NCBI GenBank assembly: GCA_010015805.1
Contig: ML978129.1
Location: forward strand, 1,302,001-1,366,000
Reading direction: 5' to 3'
Length of the DNA: 64,000 bases
Source: Rhizodiscina lignyota
Lineage: Eukaryota > Ascomycota > Dothideomycetes > Aulographales > Rhizodiscinaceae
In this document: positions 1 through 13,985 of the stretch, one piece after another
How the letters are laid out: every line of letters starts with the position of its first letter
Numbering within the stretch: position 1 is the stretch's first letter
Made by a program: the position numbers and the translations under genes
The notes under the pieces: generated by a model
Database searches by the model: none
What the model saw: only the letters and a program-made list of their open reading frames with translations
Told to the model about the DNA's origin: nothing

Positions 1-1
1 A

Positions 2-760
2 ACATTATTGGAGGACCCTGAGCTCGAAAGTCTTGATCTTAAGGAGAACACTACCGGTTGGTTGGGACCTGACGGACACGTTATCGGCTACTATGTCAGG
101 AATTTTCAGATGTATAATATCGTCATGGTTATATCCGACGACAACCAGTTGGGACAAGAAGCACGCCGGGGATATCCTGGGGATCTTGAAAAGATGTACA
201 ATGCATTTGAGGGATGGGATTGGCGGCTCAGAAGGATGCTAGACTTCGTTGACTCGTCCCATATTTGGCGTCTGCAGGATCGACCTGCGGCGAAGAGGTG
301 GGTGCATCCCGACGGAAACCTAGTACTGCTTGGAGACGCAGCCCACGCAAAGCTTCCTTACGCGGCAGCTGGCGCTGCTTCAGCAGCAGAGGATGCAGCA
401 GCACTAGCAGAATGCCTTGGATACGTCGGAGGTGGCAAAGATAGGAGTGTCAGAGAGGTACTGAAAATCTACGAGGAGATCCGCGTACCGAGGGCGACGG
501 AGGTCGTAGAACGGTCGCGGAGGAATCGAATAGTGTTCCACATGCATGACGGTAAGGTGAACAATAACGGTTGGTTAAGTCAACGAGCTCATATCAAGGC
601 AGGTCGAGAGCAGAGAGAAAGAGATGCGAGACTAAAGGCGGATGCTGATAGAAGGAGAACCCCGCCTCACCAAGACAGTGATAGAAACGAGCCATACAGT
701 TACGACGTCGTTGAACATGTCAGGAGGCACTTTGAGAGCTTGGATGGCACTAGTAGATGA
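2..760 (+). CDS. FAD-dependent monooxygenase, C-terminal part (5' end outside window)
   Basis: The frame is open to the left edge of the window, so the N-terminal dinucleotide-binding Rossmann motif is missing and only about the last 252 residues are seen. The C-terminal FAD-binding signature is clear: GDAAHAKLPYAAAGAA, matching the GDAAH-x-x-x-P-x-x-G-x-G motif of class A flavoprotein hydroxylases. It is followed by an ED-x-x-x-L-A-E-x-L helix, as in salicylate hydroxylase and related enzymes. These enzymes use NAD(P)H and O2 to hydroxylate aromatic or polyketide substrates; the substrate cannot be read here. The tail after the FAD domain (from about base 600) is strongly charged, which is common in this family. 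The stop is TGA at 758-760. No intron is visible in this part. The family call is secure, the exact activity is not. Confidence 0.85.
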   Translation, partial: TLLEDPELESLDLKENTTGWLGPDGHVIGYYVRNFQMYNIVMVISDDNQLGQEARRGYPGDLEKMYNAFEGWDWRLRRMLDFVDSSHIWRLQDRPAAKRWVHPDGNLVLLGDAAHAKLPYAAAGAASAAEDAAALAECLGYVGGGKDRSVREVLKIYEEIRVPRATEVVERSRRNRIVFHMHDGKVNNNGWLSQRAHIKAGREQRERDARLKADADRRRTPPHQDSDRNEPYSYDVVEHVRRHFESLDGTSR

Positions 761-1600
761 TGAATCCAGATCTACATCTTGGCCGAGTGGCGGCATGCCA
801 TGTGAGGATATACCGGCAGCAGAGAACGCACCGGAAAAGCCAAAAGAACTGTATGACCAAAAGATCTGGACGAGAAGGATAGAGAGCTACCCTTGGAGAA
901 AAAAGGGATACCCCACATATAGATAGAGTTGGAGAAACACATACCTTATTTTCTACGTCAATATTTGGAGGTAGTTACTTTGGTCCAGTAGCTTGCATCT
1001 CATAGGCTGAGGCTCTGAGGCAGCAAGCTGCAGAGTTCGTGCTTTGACGTTTGCTGACGCGCGCTAAAGTGAGGTGAGAGGCCCGAGCGCGCCCGAACCT
1101 TCGATTTTAGCGCGTTGCGAGACGCCTGCCAGCAACAGCAAAACGTCACAATCAACCATAGAACACTTAACTCTGCTCCTCCACCACACGATCCCCTTCA
1201 AAGGCTGCACCTGCTCCACACACTGCTGCCTTTCTCCTTCATCTATGCGCAAATTGAAAACATCCGGAGACAGCGCTGCACCGTTCTCTTCGTTTGCAGG
1301 GTTGAAGCATTCACCCGCTTCGGCACTGCATCTCTTGAAGCTCTGTTTCGGCGAGCTTCTCTTTTGCGCTTTCCGACCGAACACCACTTCACTCCACACT
1401 GCGGCAAGCGCCAAAACAACTCGCGGGGAAACAAAATCTTCCACCTCGTCAACTTGCTTACGGCCAGCTCCAACAACTTCGTGTCTTGCCCATCACTACA
1501 ACAGTCGAAAGGCATCTCCAGCCTGCGTCACCAAGCACCTTAGCCTGGAGAAGAAAACTCTCGTTGTGGGAAGGCTACCTTCCCGGTAGTGGAGTACGGA
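761..1600. other. Intergenic region, leader of the TOM1 gene
   Basis: There is no supportable gene. Several frames are open around 1064-1589 on both strands, but their translations are low-complexity, rich in Ser/Thr/Cys and without any family motif. The segment 1130-1550 is rich in C and T on the plus strand, as expected for the promoter and 5' leader of the ubiquitin ligase gene that starts at 1601. Confidence 0.6.
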
Positions 1601-4600
1601 ATGGGGAAGATCCACAAAACCGCGACGGCGCGACATGAGGTGTCTTTGGTGAGTCTAGTTCTCTAGAAGTTAACCTGCAATATAATTCTAACGTGTGCTC
1701 GTTTCCCAGTCACCGGCGATATCAGAATTCATTTCGAAGGCCACATCGATCCCTCTACACCAGCTACCTGCACATCTCTCGTCCTTTCCGCGGCTATGGC
1801 CGTTTCCTAGAGGCGACCTCTACCACTGGATTCCGGTGCTGAATCGCTTCGACAACATCTACGAGCTCTTCAATAAAGAATACGGATTGACTGATGGTCC
1901 TCAGACACAGCCGTTCGCGTGTCGGTTGCTTGAGAAGGGCGATGGCGAATCTCCGGATGATATCTCTGCCGAGACACTCGCGTCGCTGAAGCTTTCTGCG
2001 GAGGGTGATCGAGAACTGATCGAGCAGATTCTGATCTTCACCAAGCTGTTATTAGATTGTTGCGGCAATCGAAGCCTGTACGCCAGCAGTGGGCAAATAA
2101 ATCACCTGCTCAACACCACTTCTCTCTCACTCCTCCGAACGACCCTCCTTCTCTCCCTTCGCCTTGCGCAGAGATACTACTCTTCGAGAAGCCGAACTCC
2201 AGCCGCCGCACAGAACAGTCAAAATCTCTTGAACAGCCATTATGCTATCAACCTCGATCGCATGCAACGCATCGCGGCACCGTTCGCAAGAAATGCACTC
2301 GTTGTCTCATCGCCCGCATCGCCATCGTTCAAGGGGAAGGAAAAGGCTACTGGCCGCGTTCGACGATCATCACAATTGCAGGCAGCTGATCTCGTGACCC
2401 TTGTCAAAGGCGAAGGCATGGACGATACAGACTGGAATGAATGGAGGTCAATTTCACTGTCATACTACAACGAGCCAGCTGCTGCAGACAATGCGCCACG
2501 CTCCGGCATTTCTGATGGTTCTGGGAGCCCTACAACCCCGACCACGCCTGCTCCGGCTAGGCGACCCTCCAATCTTGGCCCCAATGCTGCTTCCCGAGGA
2601 CCGCGTCCTGCAGCGGCTGAGGAATCCCCGAGCGTTCGATCAACTACAGACTCTGCTCGTAACAGCAATCAGAAACACGTCGAGATCTCTGTCGAGGATG
2701 TCATACATACACCATCGTATGAGTTGCTTAGGCCTCGTTTGCCGGACCTTCCGCGTAATGCTCAATACGAGCTTCTACACAAGGTCCGTGTCGCGAAAGG
2801 GCTGGGCACTGATGCTGCTGCTCGAGAAGATATTGTGGCAATTAGGCTTCTCGGTCTGGCGAACTTGGCATATGTTTTAACTGAGAGCAACTTCCAAACG
2901 AAAATTGCACAACCAGACTCTGAAGAGCCGCGACGCCTACAGCTGCCTTACCAGCTCACCGAACTCATCCACCCGCCTGGTGATGGTGCATGCGGAGTTT
3001 CCCTCTCTCTACAGACTCTAGCGCTGGAGACATTAGAGGCATTGACCAAGACGCGATCGAAAGCCAGCGATGTCAGCCTAGCAATGAGCGTCAACGTCAA
3101 TCACGGTGTGCTCTTTTATCTTCTACGGAAGGCCGTGGCTCAGCTCGCAGAGGAGGAGACAGAAGTCGATTTCGAAGAAGAGGAATGGCGTGAGCAACTG
3201 TTTGCCCTTATCAATAGTCTGCCTAGCTCGCAGCAAACGCATCGTACGGGTGAGCAGATGGTATCTGCTGGTTTGCTTGGAATTCTCGTGGATGTTCTCA
3301 CCCTTCGAACATCAAAGGCTGAGCGAAACCACGCAAAGGTTCTCATGTTCCTCGATACATTCGTCTACAATCTGCGGGACGCCTTTGGTGCTCTAGTCAA
3401 CGCCAAAGGCCTTGACATCATTGCAGATCTATGCGATTACGAAGTCAACAGTTCATTTGAGCATGCGAAAAGCGGCAAATCAATGCCTTCAGAGTTCAAG
3501 ACGCAAATGACGGACTATCAAATACCATATTTTCAGCAGCAGACGTTGCGCTGGATCTTCAAGTTCATCAACCACATGATGTCGCACAACATTGGCACTC
3601 ATGATCGAGTTCTCCGCAACTTGATTGATTCGCCGCAACTGCTGAACGGCCTGCGAACTGTCTTGAGCAATGCGAGGGTCTTTGGAGCTGTTGTCTGGAG
3701 TGGTGCAGCAAACATTTTGAGCAGCTTTATCCACAACGAGCCAACAAGCTACGCGGTCATCGCTGAAGCAGGATTAAGTAAGGCGCTGTTAGAAGCTGTT
3801 ACGCAGTCAGAAATCCCGGATGTGGAAGCTTCATCGCAACCAACAGACTCGGACGGCGCTGTTCGATCGGATGATGCTCTCACGTCGGATACTAGTCAAC
3901 CTGAGGAACCAGCAGAGACGAGCTTTGCGCCTTCATCAAACTTCTTTGAGTCTATCGCAGCAATGACAATACCCTCAGGACCACTGGCGACTGGCATCTT
4001 ACCCCATGACGAAGCTCTACCCGCTATTCCTCAAGCATTTGGTGCCATTTGCTTAAACGAGAAGGGCATGAGGCTGTTCCAGAAGTCTGGAGCGCTGGAA
4101 AAATTCTTCGACATCTTTGTTAGCCCGGAGCACGTTAAAGTCCTTGATCAAGAAGGAGATCTTCCTACTGCGCTTGGTAATTCCTTTGACGAGCTCGTGC
4201 GGCACCATCCACCATTGAGAGACGCAATCCTGCAATGCGTCTTGAAAATGATCCCTCGTGTTTGCCGTCTATGTTCGCAGAGGGCCGAGATGGATGGTGC
4301 AGGTGCGAAACTTTGGAAGATGGGCAAAGATGGCGAGCTTCTAGTTGCCGGCGGACGAGCAGCTCTTGTTGGCGACCAGGCCCGGGCTACCACTGGTGGC
4401 GAAGATGTTGAAATGTCCGGTATGGAAGGGGATACTCACGCAGCATCTTCCAAGCATGACGGCGAAGTCTCTTTCAATGACATCGTTGATTCAGAAGATC
4501 CAAAGAAGACGATAGCACCGACTCAGTTCATCAGTGTTGCGTGTCGCTTCCTGCGCGGATTCTTTAGCAATACCTCGCTTTGCTCAGCTTTCATCGAGAA

Positions 4601-7600
4601 GGGCGGCTTGGAGTACGCTATCGACTTTGCGACGCTACCTTGTCTTCCTTACAATCTCCATGACCATTTTAGTTTCAGTGAGGAGCTCAGTGGCGTCCTG
4701 GGGATGCTAGTTGAGCAGAAGCCCTATCTAGCATTACCGGCCATCATCTCTCGCATTCAAGCTGCAACTGATGAGCTTCGCCCGCTTCTTGGGCACAACG
4801 ATGAATCTTCTTTCTTCTCTATCTTCACAGATCCATCACAAGCGGAAAAACTAGCTAACCCAAGTGGTGAGCTGCGATCAGTGGTAGACCGCGGCACATC
4901 CTACGTGAAGGCACTCGTCATCCTCCATACTCTGTGTCCTGCACTTGCCGGAGCATTCCAGACACAGCTCTACAATCACCGTCAGACCTCAAATCTCTTC
5001 ACGCAGGTCAATCTTACCGATGCTTACGTTAAGCTCATTGATCGCTTGGGCCAGCTTCAACGGAGTTGCGTTTGGGAGGAGATTCTGTTGCAGAAACATA
5101 TGCCTGAAAAATGGGAGCTCTCTACTCGAATTACGAGTCTAGGTGTGGGCTCAGATGAAGCCGACAATGTGCTTCACATCAATCACACGGATGCCGAAGT
5201 CAATGGAACCAACACCTCCACGGCTCCGCCTTCGTCGCTGCAGCGTCAGTCCACCAATGGTTCTCTATCTTCCGATTCCGAGGAAAGATCTGCGCAGTTC
5301 CAAAATACTCGCGCCTTGCGTTATCTCCTCAGCCGCATTCCAACCGCAATCAATCCTTTTTTCCAGGCCCTGGGAAGAATTCTTCTCCTCCGAAGGGCAA
5401 GTGATCCATACTTGAAGCAGAATGCAATGAAGGTTGGCGACCAACTCGCGAAAGCGGCCATGGACCTGCTCAGGTTCGAAGCACCAAGGCGGACGCCGAA
5501 TGCGAAAGATCGATATGCCTACTGGATCATTACCTTGACTTCTGTGACTCAACTAATGATAGACGCCGAGTCCATGGAGCGCACATATCCTCAGACCCTC
5601 ACGCTCGTACTACAGGCATTTAAGAACCAGGGAGGCCTTGCGGCATTAGGCGACATTCTGGACACTTTCTTCGATGAAGTCAAGTCTATCGCGGCTACTC
5701 ATGGTGATGAAGAGCCCAAGAATGAAGTCGGGGGACTTTTCAATTTATCCCTTGGCGGCCTGAAGCTGATCCTTACCTTCTACTCTCGGATCATCAACGC
5801 TAAGTATGTCAATGAGGCACTCCAAACTACGGCATTATCTTCTCGAGCAGATAGGGACCGTGATAAACCGGACTTCTTCCTCCCAGGCCAGTTCCTTGTG
5901 GAGCTTCGTACGGCAGTGGTGCAACAAGTTCAGCGGTTGTGGAACTCAGAAGCTCTCGAGAAAGGCACAACGTCCATTGTCAAGACGCTCATTGAGATCT
6001 TAAGAGTGGTTCTCGATGGCGATTCAGAGACCAATGCCTACAAGCGTTCAGAGAAAATATCCAGACGTCATAAGGTGTCGGTTCGCAAGTGGAGCCCACG
6101 TTCTCCTGACGCCCTCGAGCGTCTGAGCGAGGATTTTGGAGACGCTGATCTCGCTCGAGAGGCCTTATTCCGTTGTTACGACAACAACGCTGCAGCACGC
6201 GACTATTGCGACGCCATGAAGAATCACCCTCTGGCTGAACGTAATCCCATCCCACCGGAAGAACTCCAACTGGCAGCAGCAGTTTCAGGGTCTGGCCGCT
6301 CTCCAAGCTCGCGTGATAGGAGCACCGGCGGCACACCAGGCGAGCGAAGACAAGACGTGGATGCGCTTCGAGCAGCTCTCATGCGACACCGTGAGCAGGC
6401 TGCGCACCGCGAGGAAGTCCAAGACACAGCCAACGGCGATGTAAACTCCGACCTGCCAGTTCTACCAAGTTTACCTCCTGAAGAGAGTTCTTCTCTTAGC
6501 GCGATCCTGGGCGCTGCTTTGGCCAGTGCTGGAGCAGCACCTGCTGAGAGTTCATCTGCAGTGGTAGAGCGACCTTCGGGTTCGGTGGAGACCAGCTCAG
6601 AGGAGACAAGCACGCCCGACGTTGTCACAGTTGATGATTTGAATGACGAGAGAACGACCTTGCGTAAGAATCTCATAGATCGGTCTCTCGACGTGCTCAA
6701 CGTTCACGAAGATGTCACGTTCGAACTCTCGGATCTCATTGCTGCAGCGACATCCAAAGCAACGGATCAGCAAAGCATGCGTGCAGAGATTGGATCAACA
6801 CTCGTTCAATCCCTCGTATCCTTGCAGATGGAGGAGGATTTCCGTCCACAAGGCAAGAAGATTGGTGCCTATGCCCATCTCCTTGCTCTTGTATTGAACA
6901 ACGACAAGCAAGACTTCTATTCTGCAACTCTAGATGAGCTTAAGGAGAGTCTTCCGATGCTTACCAGCTTCATCAAAGTTTTCCAAGACCAAAAGGCAGA
7001 AGAGCCCTCAAGCTGGATCGGACCGGTTCTACTAATCCTGGAGAAACTTCTCTCTAATGATGCTCAGCCTCAAGAGATCAAGTGGAAATGGCCAGAAGAG
7101 GGTGTAGCCGCGGATGACACGATGATAGAGGTTCCAGAGCCTGTTGTGGACTCTGATGAGAAGGAACATCTATTTGACGCAATTCTTTCGGTGTTACCAA
7201 GGATTGGCAAGGACGACGGTCTTGCGCTTTCAGCGTTAAGATCCCTCGTAATCCTCACTCGAAGCCGTCAGCTTGCGGTTCGCCTATCCGACAAGCTAAA
7301 CCTCTCAAAACTTTTCACTATGATGAAGCAAATAGCTGGTAAGACCAATGAGCGGATGCAAAGCGCTTTTATGCTTGTCCTTCGCCATATGGTTGAGGAT
7401 GACGAGACGATCCGCCAGATCATGCGAAGCGACGTTCAAGCGATGTTTGAGAGCCGAAGCGGTAGACAAATTGACACCTCCACGCTTCCGCGAAGCGCTT
7501 CTCATTTGATCCTTCGCAACCCCGAGATCTTCTTGGAAGTTGTCAACGAGAAGCTCATGATCCCTCATGCTTCCGAACAGCAGCGCTCAGGTAATCAGCA

Positions 7601-10600
7601 GAATGCACAACCCTTGCGCCTGAAGAAGGAGGATGCACAGCCAGACGACCAGCGTGGTACAACATTACCAGAGCCTGTAGGGGGCGATGAGGCTACCGGG
7701 CCCGATACCAAAGAAAACAATGCGGAACCCTCCAAGAACGGCGACAAGCCTCCACTATCTCGGATGAAGACAGCTGATCTAAAGCATCCAACTGTCGAGA
7801 ATCCAGATGGCGTCATCCACTTCCTCCTTTGCGAGCTGCTGGCATACAAGGAAGTCGAAGATATCGAGCATCCGAAATCGTCTCCAGAGACAGCGAAAGC
7901 TACTACCTCTGACGTGGAGATGGCGAATGGGGATGGTACCTCGTCCGACTCATCCTCGACAGCACCAGGAGCAGGCCCTTCTACCAAGAGCGACTTCAAA
8001 TCGGAAAATCACCCGATATACATCTACCGGTGCTTCATTCTCCAATGCTTGACCGAGTTGCTGTCCTCCTATAACCGCGCCAAGGTGGAGTTTATCAACT
8101 TCTCGAGGAAGTTGGCCCCGAAGGAGGCGACGCCGTCGAAGCCTCGATCGGGAGTGCTCAATTACCTCCTCAATTCTTTGATCTCTATTGGGACCCTCAA
8201 TCATGGAGAGGATACTGCTTTCCGGAAGACATACTGGACGTCACACAACGCCACCAATGTCATTGTTGCGCTAGTAACGAAGACTGGAGAACAAGTTTAC
8301 GACAAGTCTCGGGATGCCAAGGACTATGAAGATGAACCCGAACTTGTCTACGTTCGAAAATTCGTCCTCGAACATGCTCTGAAGTCCTTCAAAGATGCAC
8401 AATCGTCATCTGAGACTCTGGACCTCAAATACTCTCGCTTGCTGAGCCTTGGTAATTTATTCAACAGTATGTTGACGTCGAAACCTTCCCTTGGCAGCAC
8501 CAATAGCCACGAGATGGTTCTTCAATCCCAGAAACAGCTGGCGAGGATCATGTACGAGAAGAACTTCATCACCACTCTCACCAGCGCAATCGCGGACGTT
8601 GACCTCAACTTTCCCAATGCCAAGCGTGCCGTCAAGTACATTCTGAAGCCGCTCAAGCTCCTCACACAGACAGCGATTGAGATCAGCACCAACTCTGATA
8701 TTGCCCCGAGCTCTACAGAGGAGGATGAGATCTCCACAGAAGCTTCTTCGGTTTCTGACATGGATGGAGATGATCGTGAGCAGACTCCTGATCTCTTCCG
8801 CAACTCCACACTCGGCATCCTTCAGCCAAATCAAGACGAAGACTCTGATTCCGATGACGATGAGGATGACGACGATGAAGAGATGTATGAGGGTGATTAT
8901 GGTGAGGAGATGGACTACGAGGCCGATCACGACGACGAGGATGTCATTAGTGACGACGATGAAGAGATCGGGCCAATTGAAGGTCTGACTGGCGATGTTG
9001 GCATGGATGTTGAACTGGAGATTATGGGCGCAGATGACGCAGATGAACTCTCTGAAGACGATAGTGAGGATGATGATGACATTGAAGATGGCGAGATTCA
9101 TGGCACTGGTGATCTTGAAGCCATGGACGCCGAAGACGGCGAAGGTGATGGAGCTGAGGATGAATGGGGCACCGAAGAGGAGGATGGGGAAGAGTATCCC
9201 GGACAGAATGAGATTGAGGACGACGAAGGCCATGATCACATGAATGTCATTCACATCATGGACGATGAAGGCGCAGAGGGCTTGCTGCAGCGCTTGGAAG
9301 AGGATGGCCTGGGTGATTTGCCTCTGCCCATGGAGGGTGGAGGAGATTTTGTTGATGATGAGATACATGATGAAGAGGGTGAGTGACAGCCACGCTCTTG
9401 GGTGAAGATTCCGATACTCATATTTTCACAGATGACGACGAAGATGAAGAGGAGTATGACGAGGAGGACATTGTCTATGAGCCAGAATTCGAAGGTTTGA
9501 ATTTCGTACGATTTCGAGGAGGCACTATCGTATTAACTGGTGTTCCAGATGATGACGATGTTGGATTGGAGGGCATTGTATGGGAGCGCGAAGGCTGGGG
9601 CGGTCCGATCCGCCATGAACATGGTTTGCACCGCGCCCACGTTCATCATCACAGGCATCACCATGGCGGAAACAATCCATGGCACTTGTTCGAAACCGCC
9701 CATGGACGTGATGGCTATCCCTATCGAACACATCGTTCTGGTGCTCAGAATCGAAATAGTGACGACGGCATGAATCCCCTGCTTCGGCGCGACCCAGGCG
9801 GGCGTAGATCGGAATCTAGAAGTGATTGGATTGAGGAGATGCCGGGCTCTCGACCACGCTTTTTCCCCACTGGTGGCGATGGCGGCCCTGTCTCATTCAT
9901 CAGCAATCTAATCAACACCCTTGCAAATGGTGGGCCTGGTCTTCTTCCCCAACACCAAGGTGGTGGTGGTATCCAAATTTCTATTGGTGGAATGCATCTT
10001 ACTGGGCTACCTCCGGGTTTTCCTGCTCTCGACCGAACCTTCCCGTATCGCACTCGCAACACCGCCGAGCCACAGAACCGCACCGTTCGCGATGATCCAG
10101 CGTCAGTCGTTTCATTCAATGCCGCGCTCACGGGTGTCCGATGGCAGGAAGAGTCAAAGATCCTATTTGGTAATGAACCTTTGGCCAAGGCTCAGCGCAT
10201 CCAGCCTGCGGTCCTTCGCCTTCTTGTACCTCCAGCGCTCGAGGCTCAGAAGATTCGAGCTCAGAAGCAGAAGGAAGAAGAGGAAGCGCGCAAAGCCAAA
10301 GAGGAGGCGGAGAAGGCGGAGCGTGAAGCCAAGGATAAGCAGGAGCAAGAAGAGCGAGAAGCTCGTGAGAAAAAGGAGCGGGAAGAGCGTGAGGCTGCCG
10401 AAGCCGAAGAGGCCGCTCGACGCACTGTCGAACATCCTGGTGCAGAGACTGAGGCTTCTGAACCGACTGTAGAACAAGTGCAAGAGATGGAAGGTGTAGA
10501 GCAGACGCAAGCTGAGAGCACAGGGGAGGACGTGTCAGAACCCACGCCGCGGGTCGTTACCAATATCCGTGGTCGCGAAATTGACATCACCACTCTAGGT

Positions 10601-13600
10601 ATCGACCTCGACTATCTGGAGGCCTTACCAGAAGATCTACGTGAAGAGGTTTTGATGCAGCAAATTACGCAGCACCGCTCCGAAGCAGCGGATGCCCCTG
10701 TGCAGAATGAAGAAATAGAGATTGCTGAGGAGTTCCTTAACGCCCTGCCACCTGAGATGAGAGAGGAGATACTGCAGCAGGAAGCTCAAGACCGGCGCCG
10801 GCGCGAGCGAGAAGAAGCGCGTCGGCGTAATGCAGCAACTGGTACTGGACCACAGGCTGAAGAAATGGACGCTGCTAGCTTCATAGCTTCTCTTGACCCC
10901 CAGCTCCGCCAAGCTGTGCTCATGGATCAGGACGAAGATGTGCTCAACACACTCCCTGCGCATCTCGCTGCGGAAGCTCGTTCACTCGGTCGCGATCGCC
11001 GTCTCCAACAGTTACCTCATATGACCCGCCGACTTACACGTGCGGAACCGCTAGAGCAGGGCGATGACCACGCGAGAGAGAAGAAGAAGCCACGCCCAGT
11101 CATTCAAATGCTCGACAAGGCTGGCGTTGCTACTCTACTGCGCCTCATGTTCGTGCCGCAACAAGGTACCTCTCGACAAACGCTGAATGGCATCTTGCAC
11201 GATGTTTGCGAAAACCGTCAGAATCGTGCGGAAGTTGTCAGCCTGCTGCTTTCCATTCTCCAGGATGGTAGCAACGACGTTAGCGCAGTTGAACGTAGCT
11301 TTGCCCATCTCTCTATTCGTGCAAAGTCAGCTCCTACGAACCCAAAAACTCCACAGCCACTTAAGCGAACGCTTTCGGGACCTATGCCTCCTGCCAATAG
11401 CGACATGTCACCGATGATGGTTGTCCAACAGTGCCTCAATACCCTGGTCTTCCTCACTCAACATAGCAGCCACATTCCGTGGTTCTTCCTTACCGAGCAC
11501 GAGACCGCGACAGGATTTAAGTCGCGCTCTGCGAAGAAGGGAAAGATGAAGGAGAGCAAGGCAAGCAGGTATCCGCTCAACGCTCTGCTAGGACTATTGG
11601 ATCGCAAGCTTGTCATTGAAAGCTCAATGGTTATGGAGCAGCTCGCGTCTTTGTTGCAGAGCATTACGCACCCACTCAACATTCTTCTGCGCAAAGATAA
11701 GGACAAGTCCAAGCCCGACGAAGAGGAGAACAAACCAGATGAGGAGGAGCCTGCCCAGCAATCAAACGAGAACGAGTCCGCTCCTGCCGCTGATCTAACT
11801 GCTTCTGTGGTTATGACCGACATCGATGCACCGGAGCAAAGCGTAACAAGTGACGCAGCTCGTGCTACTTCAACAGAGACGTCTGAACAACCAGCAACGC
11901 CAGGCCCAGCTACGGGCGAAGCTTCTGTGTCTACTTCTGAACCTGCAAAGGATACTACTGTGGACGGAACCGAGGCCGAAAAGAGGAAAACTCGTACACT
12001 TGTACCACCAGAGGTTCCCGAGCATAATCTGCGACTCATTGTCAACATCTTGACTGCTCGGGAATGCAGCGCCAAGACCTTTAAGGACACCATCACGTTG
12101 ATTACGAACCTGTCCGCAATTCCTGGTGCCAAGGAGACGTTTGGCAAAGAGCTCATCAAGCAAGCTCAAGAGCTGGGCAAGGAAATCCTCGCTGACTTGG
12201 ACGAACTCATTGCACAAGTCACAACTGCCAAGAGCGGTACAGACGTTCAGGGTATGGCACTTGCGAAATTTTCTCCTGCGAGCTCGGATCAAGCCAAGCT
12301 CCTTCGCGTCCTCACAGCTCTGGATTATCTGTTCGACCCAAAGCGTGCCGAAGAGAACAAGCCATGGGCTTCTGACATCGAAGGCCTGCCCACCGAGCAG
12401 AAGGAGGATATCTTGACTACCCTCTACGAGAATTCCACTTTCGGGCCCCTGTGGACGAAGCTTAGCGAGTGTCTCACAGCAATCCGCGACCGAGGCAACA
12501 TGCTCAACGTGGCCACCATCCTCCTACCTCTGATTGAAGTCCTCATGGTTGTATGCAAGAACACAACACTCAAGGATGCTCCTTTGGCTCTCACCAAGAC
12601 GACCTCTAAGGACATCGCATTGGCTAGCCCCGCACCAGAGTCGCGTATGGAGAACCTATTCTTCTCCTTCACTGAGGACCATCGTAAGATCCTCAATGAT
12701 CTTGTTCGAAACAACCCCAAGCTCATGAGTGGCTCGTTCGCTCTGCTCGTCAAGAACTCCAAAGTCTTGGAATTTGACAATAAGCGGAACTACTTCAACC
12801 GAAAGGTCCATGCTCGTGGCCCAACAGAAATTCGACAGCCGCATGCGCCTCTCCAGCTGTCTGTTCGTCGCGACTTTGTGTTCTTGGATTCCTTCAAGTC
12901 ACTCTACTTCAAGAGCCCCGACGAGATGAAATACGGCAAGCTCAGCATCCGCTTCCATGGTGAGGAGGGTGTCGATGCAGGAGGTGTCACACGGGAGTGG
13001 TTCCAAGTGCTCGCGAAGCAGATGTTCAACGCAGACTATGCTCTCTTCAACCAAGTTGCTTCCGATCGCACGACCTTCCACCCGAATCCGACGAGCGAGA
13101 TCAATCCTGAGCATCTCATGTTCTTCCGCTTCATCGGGCGCATCATTGGCAAGGCGCTCTACGAAGGCCGCGTTCTCGACTGCCACTTCAGCCGTGCTGT
13201 GTATAGGCGAATGCTCGGTAAACCAGTGAGCATCAAGGACATGGAGAGTATCGATCCTCAGTACTACAATACTCTCGTGTGGATGCTTGAGAACGACATC
13301 ACTGATGCGATTTTCGAAACCTTCTCTATTGAGCGCGACGACTTTGGCGCCAAGACAATCATCGACCTCGTCGAAAATGGACGCAACATTCCAGTCACCG
13401 AGGAGAACAAGCAAGACTACGTCCGACTGGTTGCCGAGTGGAAGATGATTGGATCAGTCAGCGAGCAACTTGAGTACTTCTTGCAGGGTTTCCATGACAT
13501 CGTCCCTGCCGACCTCATCGCAATCTTCAACGAGCAGGAGCTTGAATTGCTCATTTCTGGCCTTCCTGATATCGACGTCGATGACTGGAAGAACAACACT

Positions 13601-13985
13601 GACTATCAGAATTACACTGCAGCTGCTCCACAGATCCAGTGGTTCTGGCGTGCAGTGCGATCGTTTGACAAGGAAGAGCGTGCAAAGCTTCTCCAATTCG
13701 TGACGGGTACTAGCAAGGTGCCACTCAACGGTTTCAAGGAGCTTGAAGGCATGAATGGCTTCAGCAGGTTCAATATTCACCGCGACTATGGCAGCAAGGA
13801 TCGTCTGCCGAGCAGCCATACTTGCTTCAATCGTAAGTTTACCCTGCCAAACGCAACGTCGTCAACATTTAACTGACAACTACTACACAGAGCTCGACTT
13901 GCCCGAATATGAGAGCTACGACAGCCTCCGCTCCCACGTTCTCACAGCCATCACGGCTGGAAGCGAATACTTTGGCTTTGCATAA
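1601..13985 (+). CDS. tom1: Giant HECT-type E3 ubiquitin ligase, TOM1/HUWE1 family
   Basis: Exons 1601-1648, 1710-9378, 9432-13832 and 13891-13985 give a protein of about 4070 aa, the usual size of fungal Tom1. The short first exon supplies the conserved start MGKIHKTATARHEVSLSPAI; all junctions are GT..AG and in phase. In order there are N-terminal armadillo-like DUF908/DUF913 regions (about residues 90-900), a long disordered middle, a very acidic Asp/Glu tract (about 2390-2560), a charged coiled coil (about 2850-2900), and a DUF4414-type segment near 2950-3040 with repeated LPEDLREEVL and LPPEMREEIL. The C-terminal HECT domain runs from about 3720 to 4070. The catalytic Cys is in SSHTCFNQLDLP (about residue 4037), a motif rebuilt only when the last intron is removed. 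Tom1 ubiquitinates excess histones and ribosomal proteins and acts in mRNA export and stress responses, mainly in the nucleus (family knowledge). Confidence 0.96.

Noticed and set aside
1064-1589. Several 90-170 codon frames before TOM1
   Set aside because: All are translations of one C/T-rich leader in different phases; none has domain character.
8457-9368. 303-codon minus-strand frame inside TOM1
   Set aside because: It is the antisense of the Asp/Glu tract; acidic GA-rich codons read backwards give hydrophobic Ile/Val/Leu, a known artefact.
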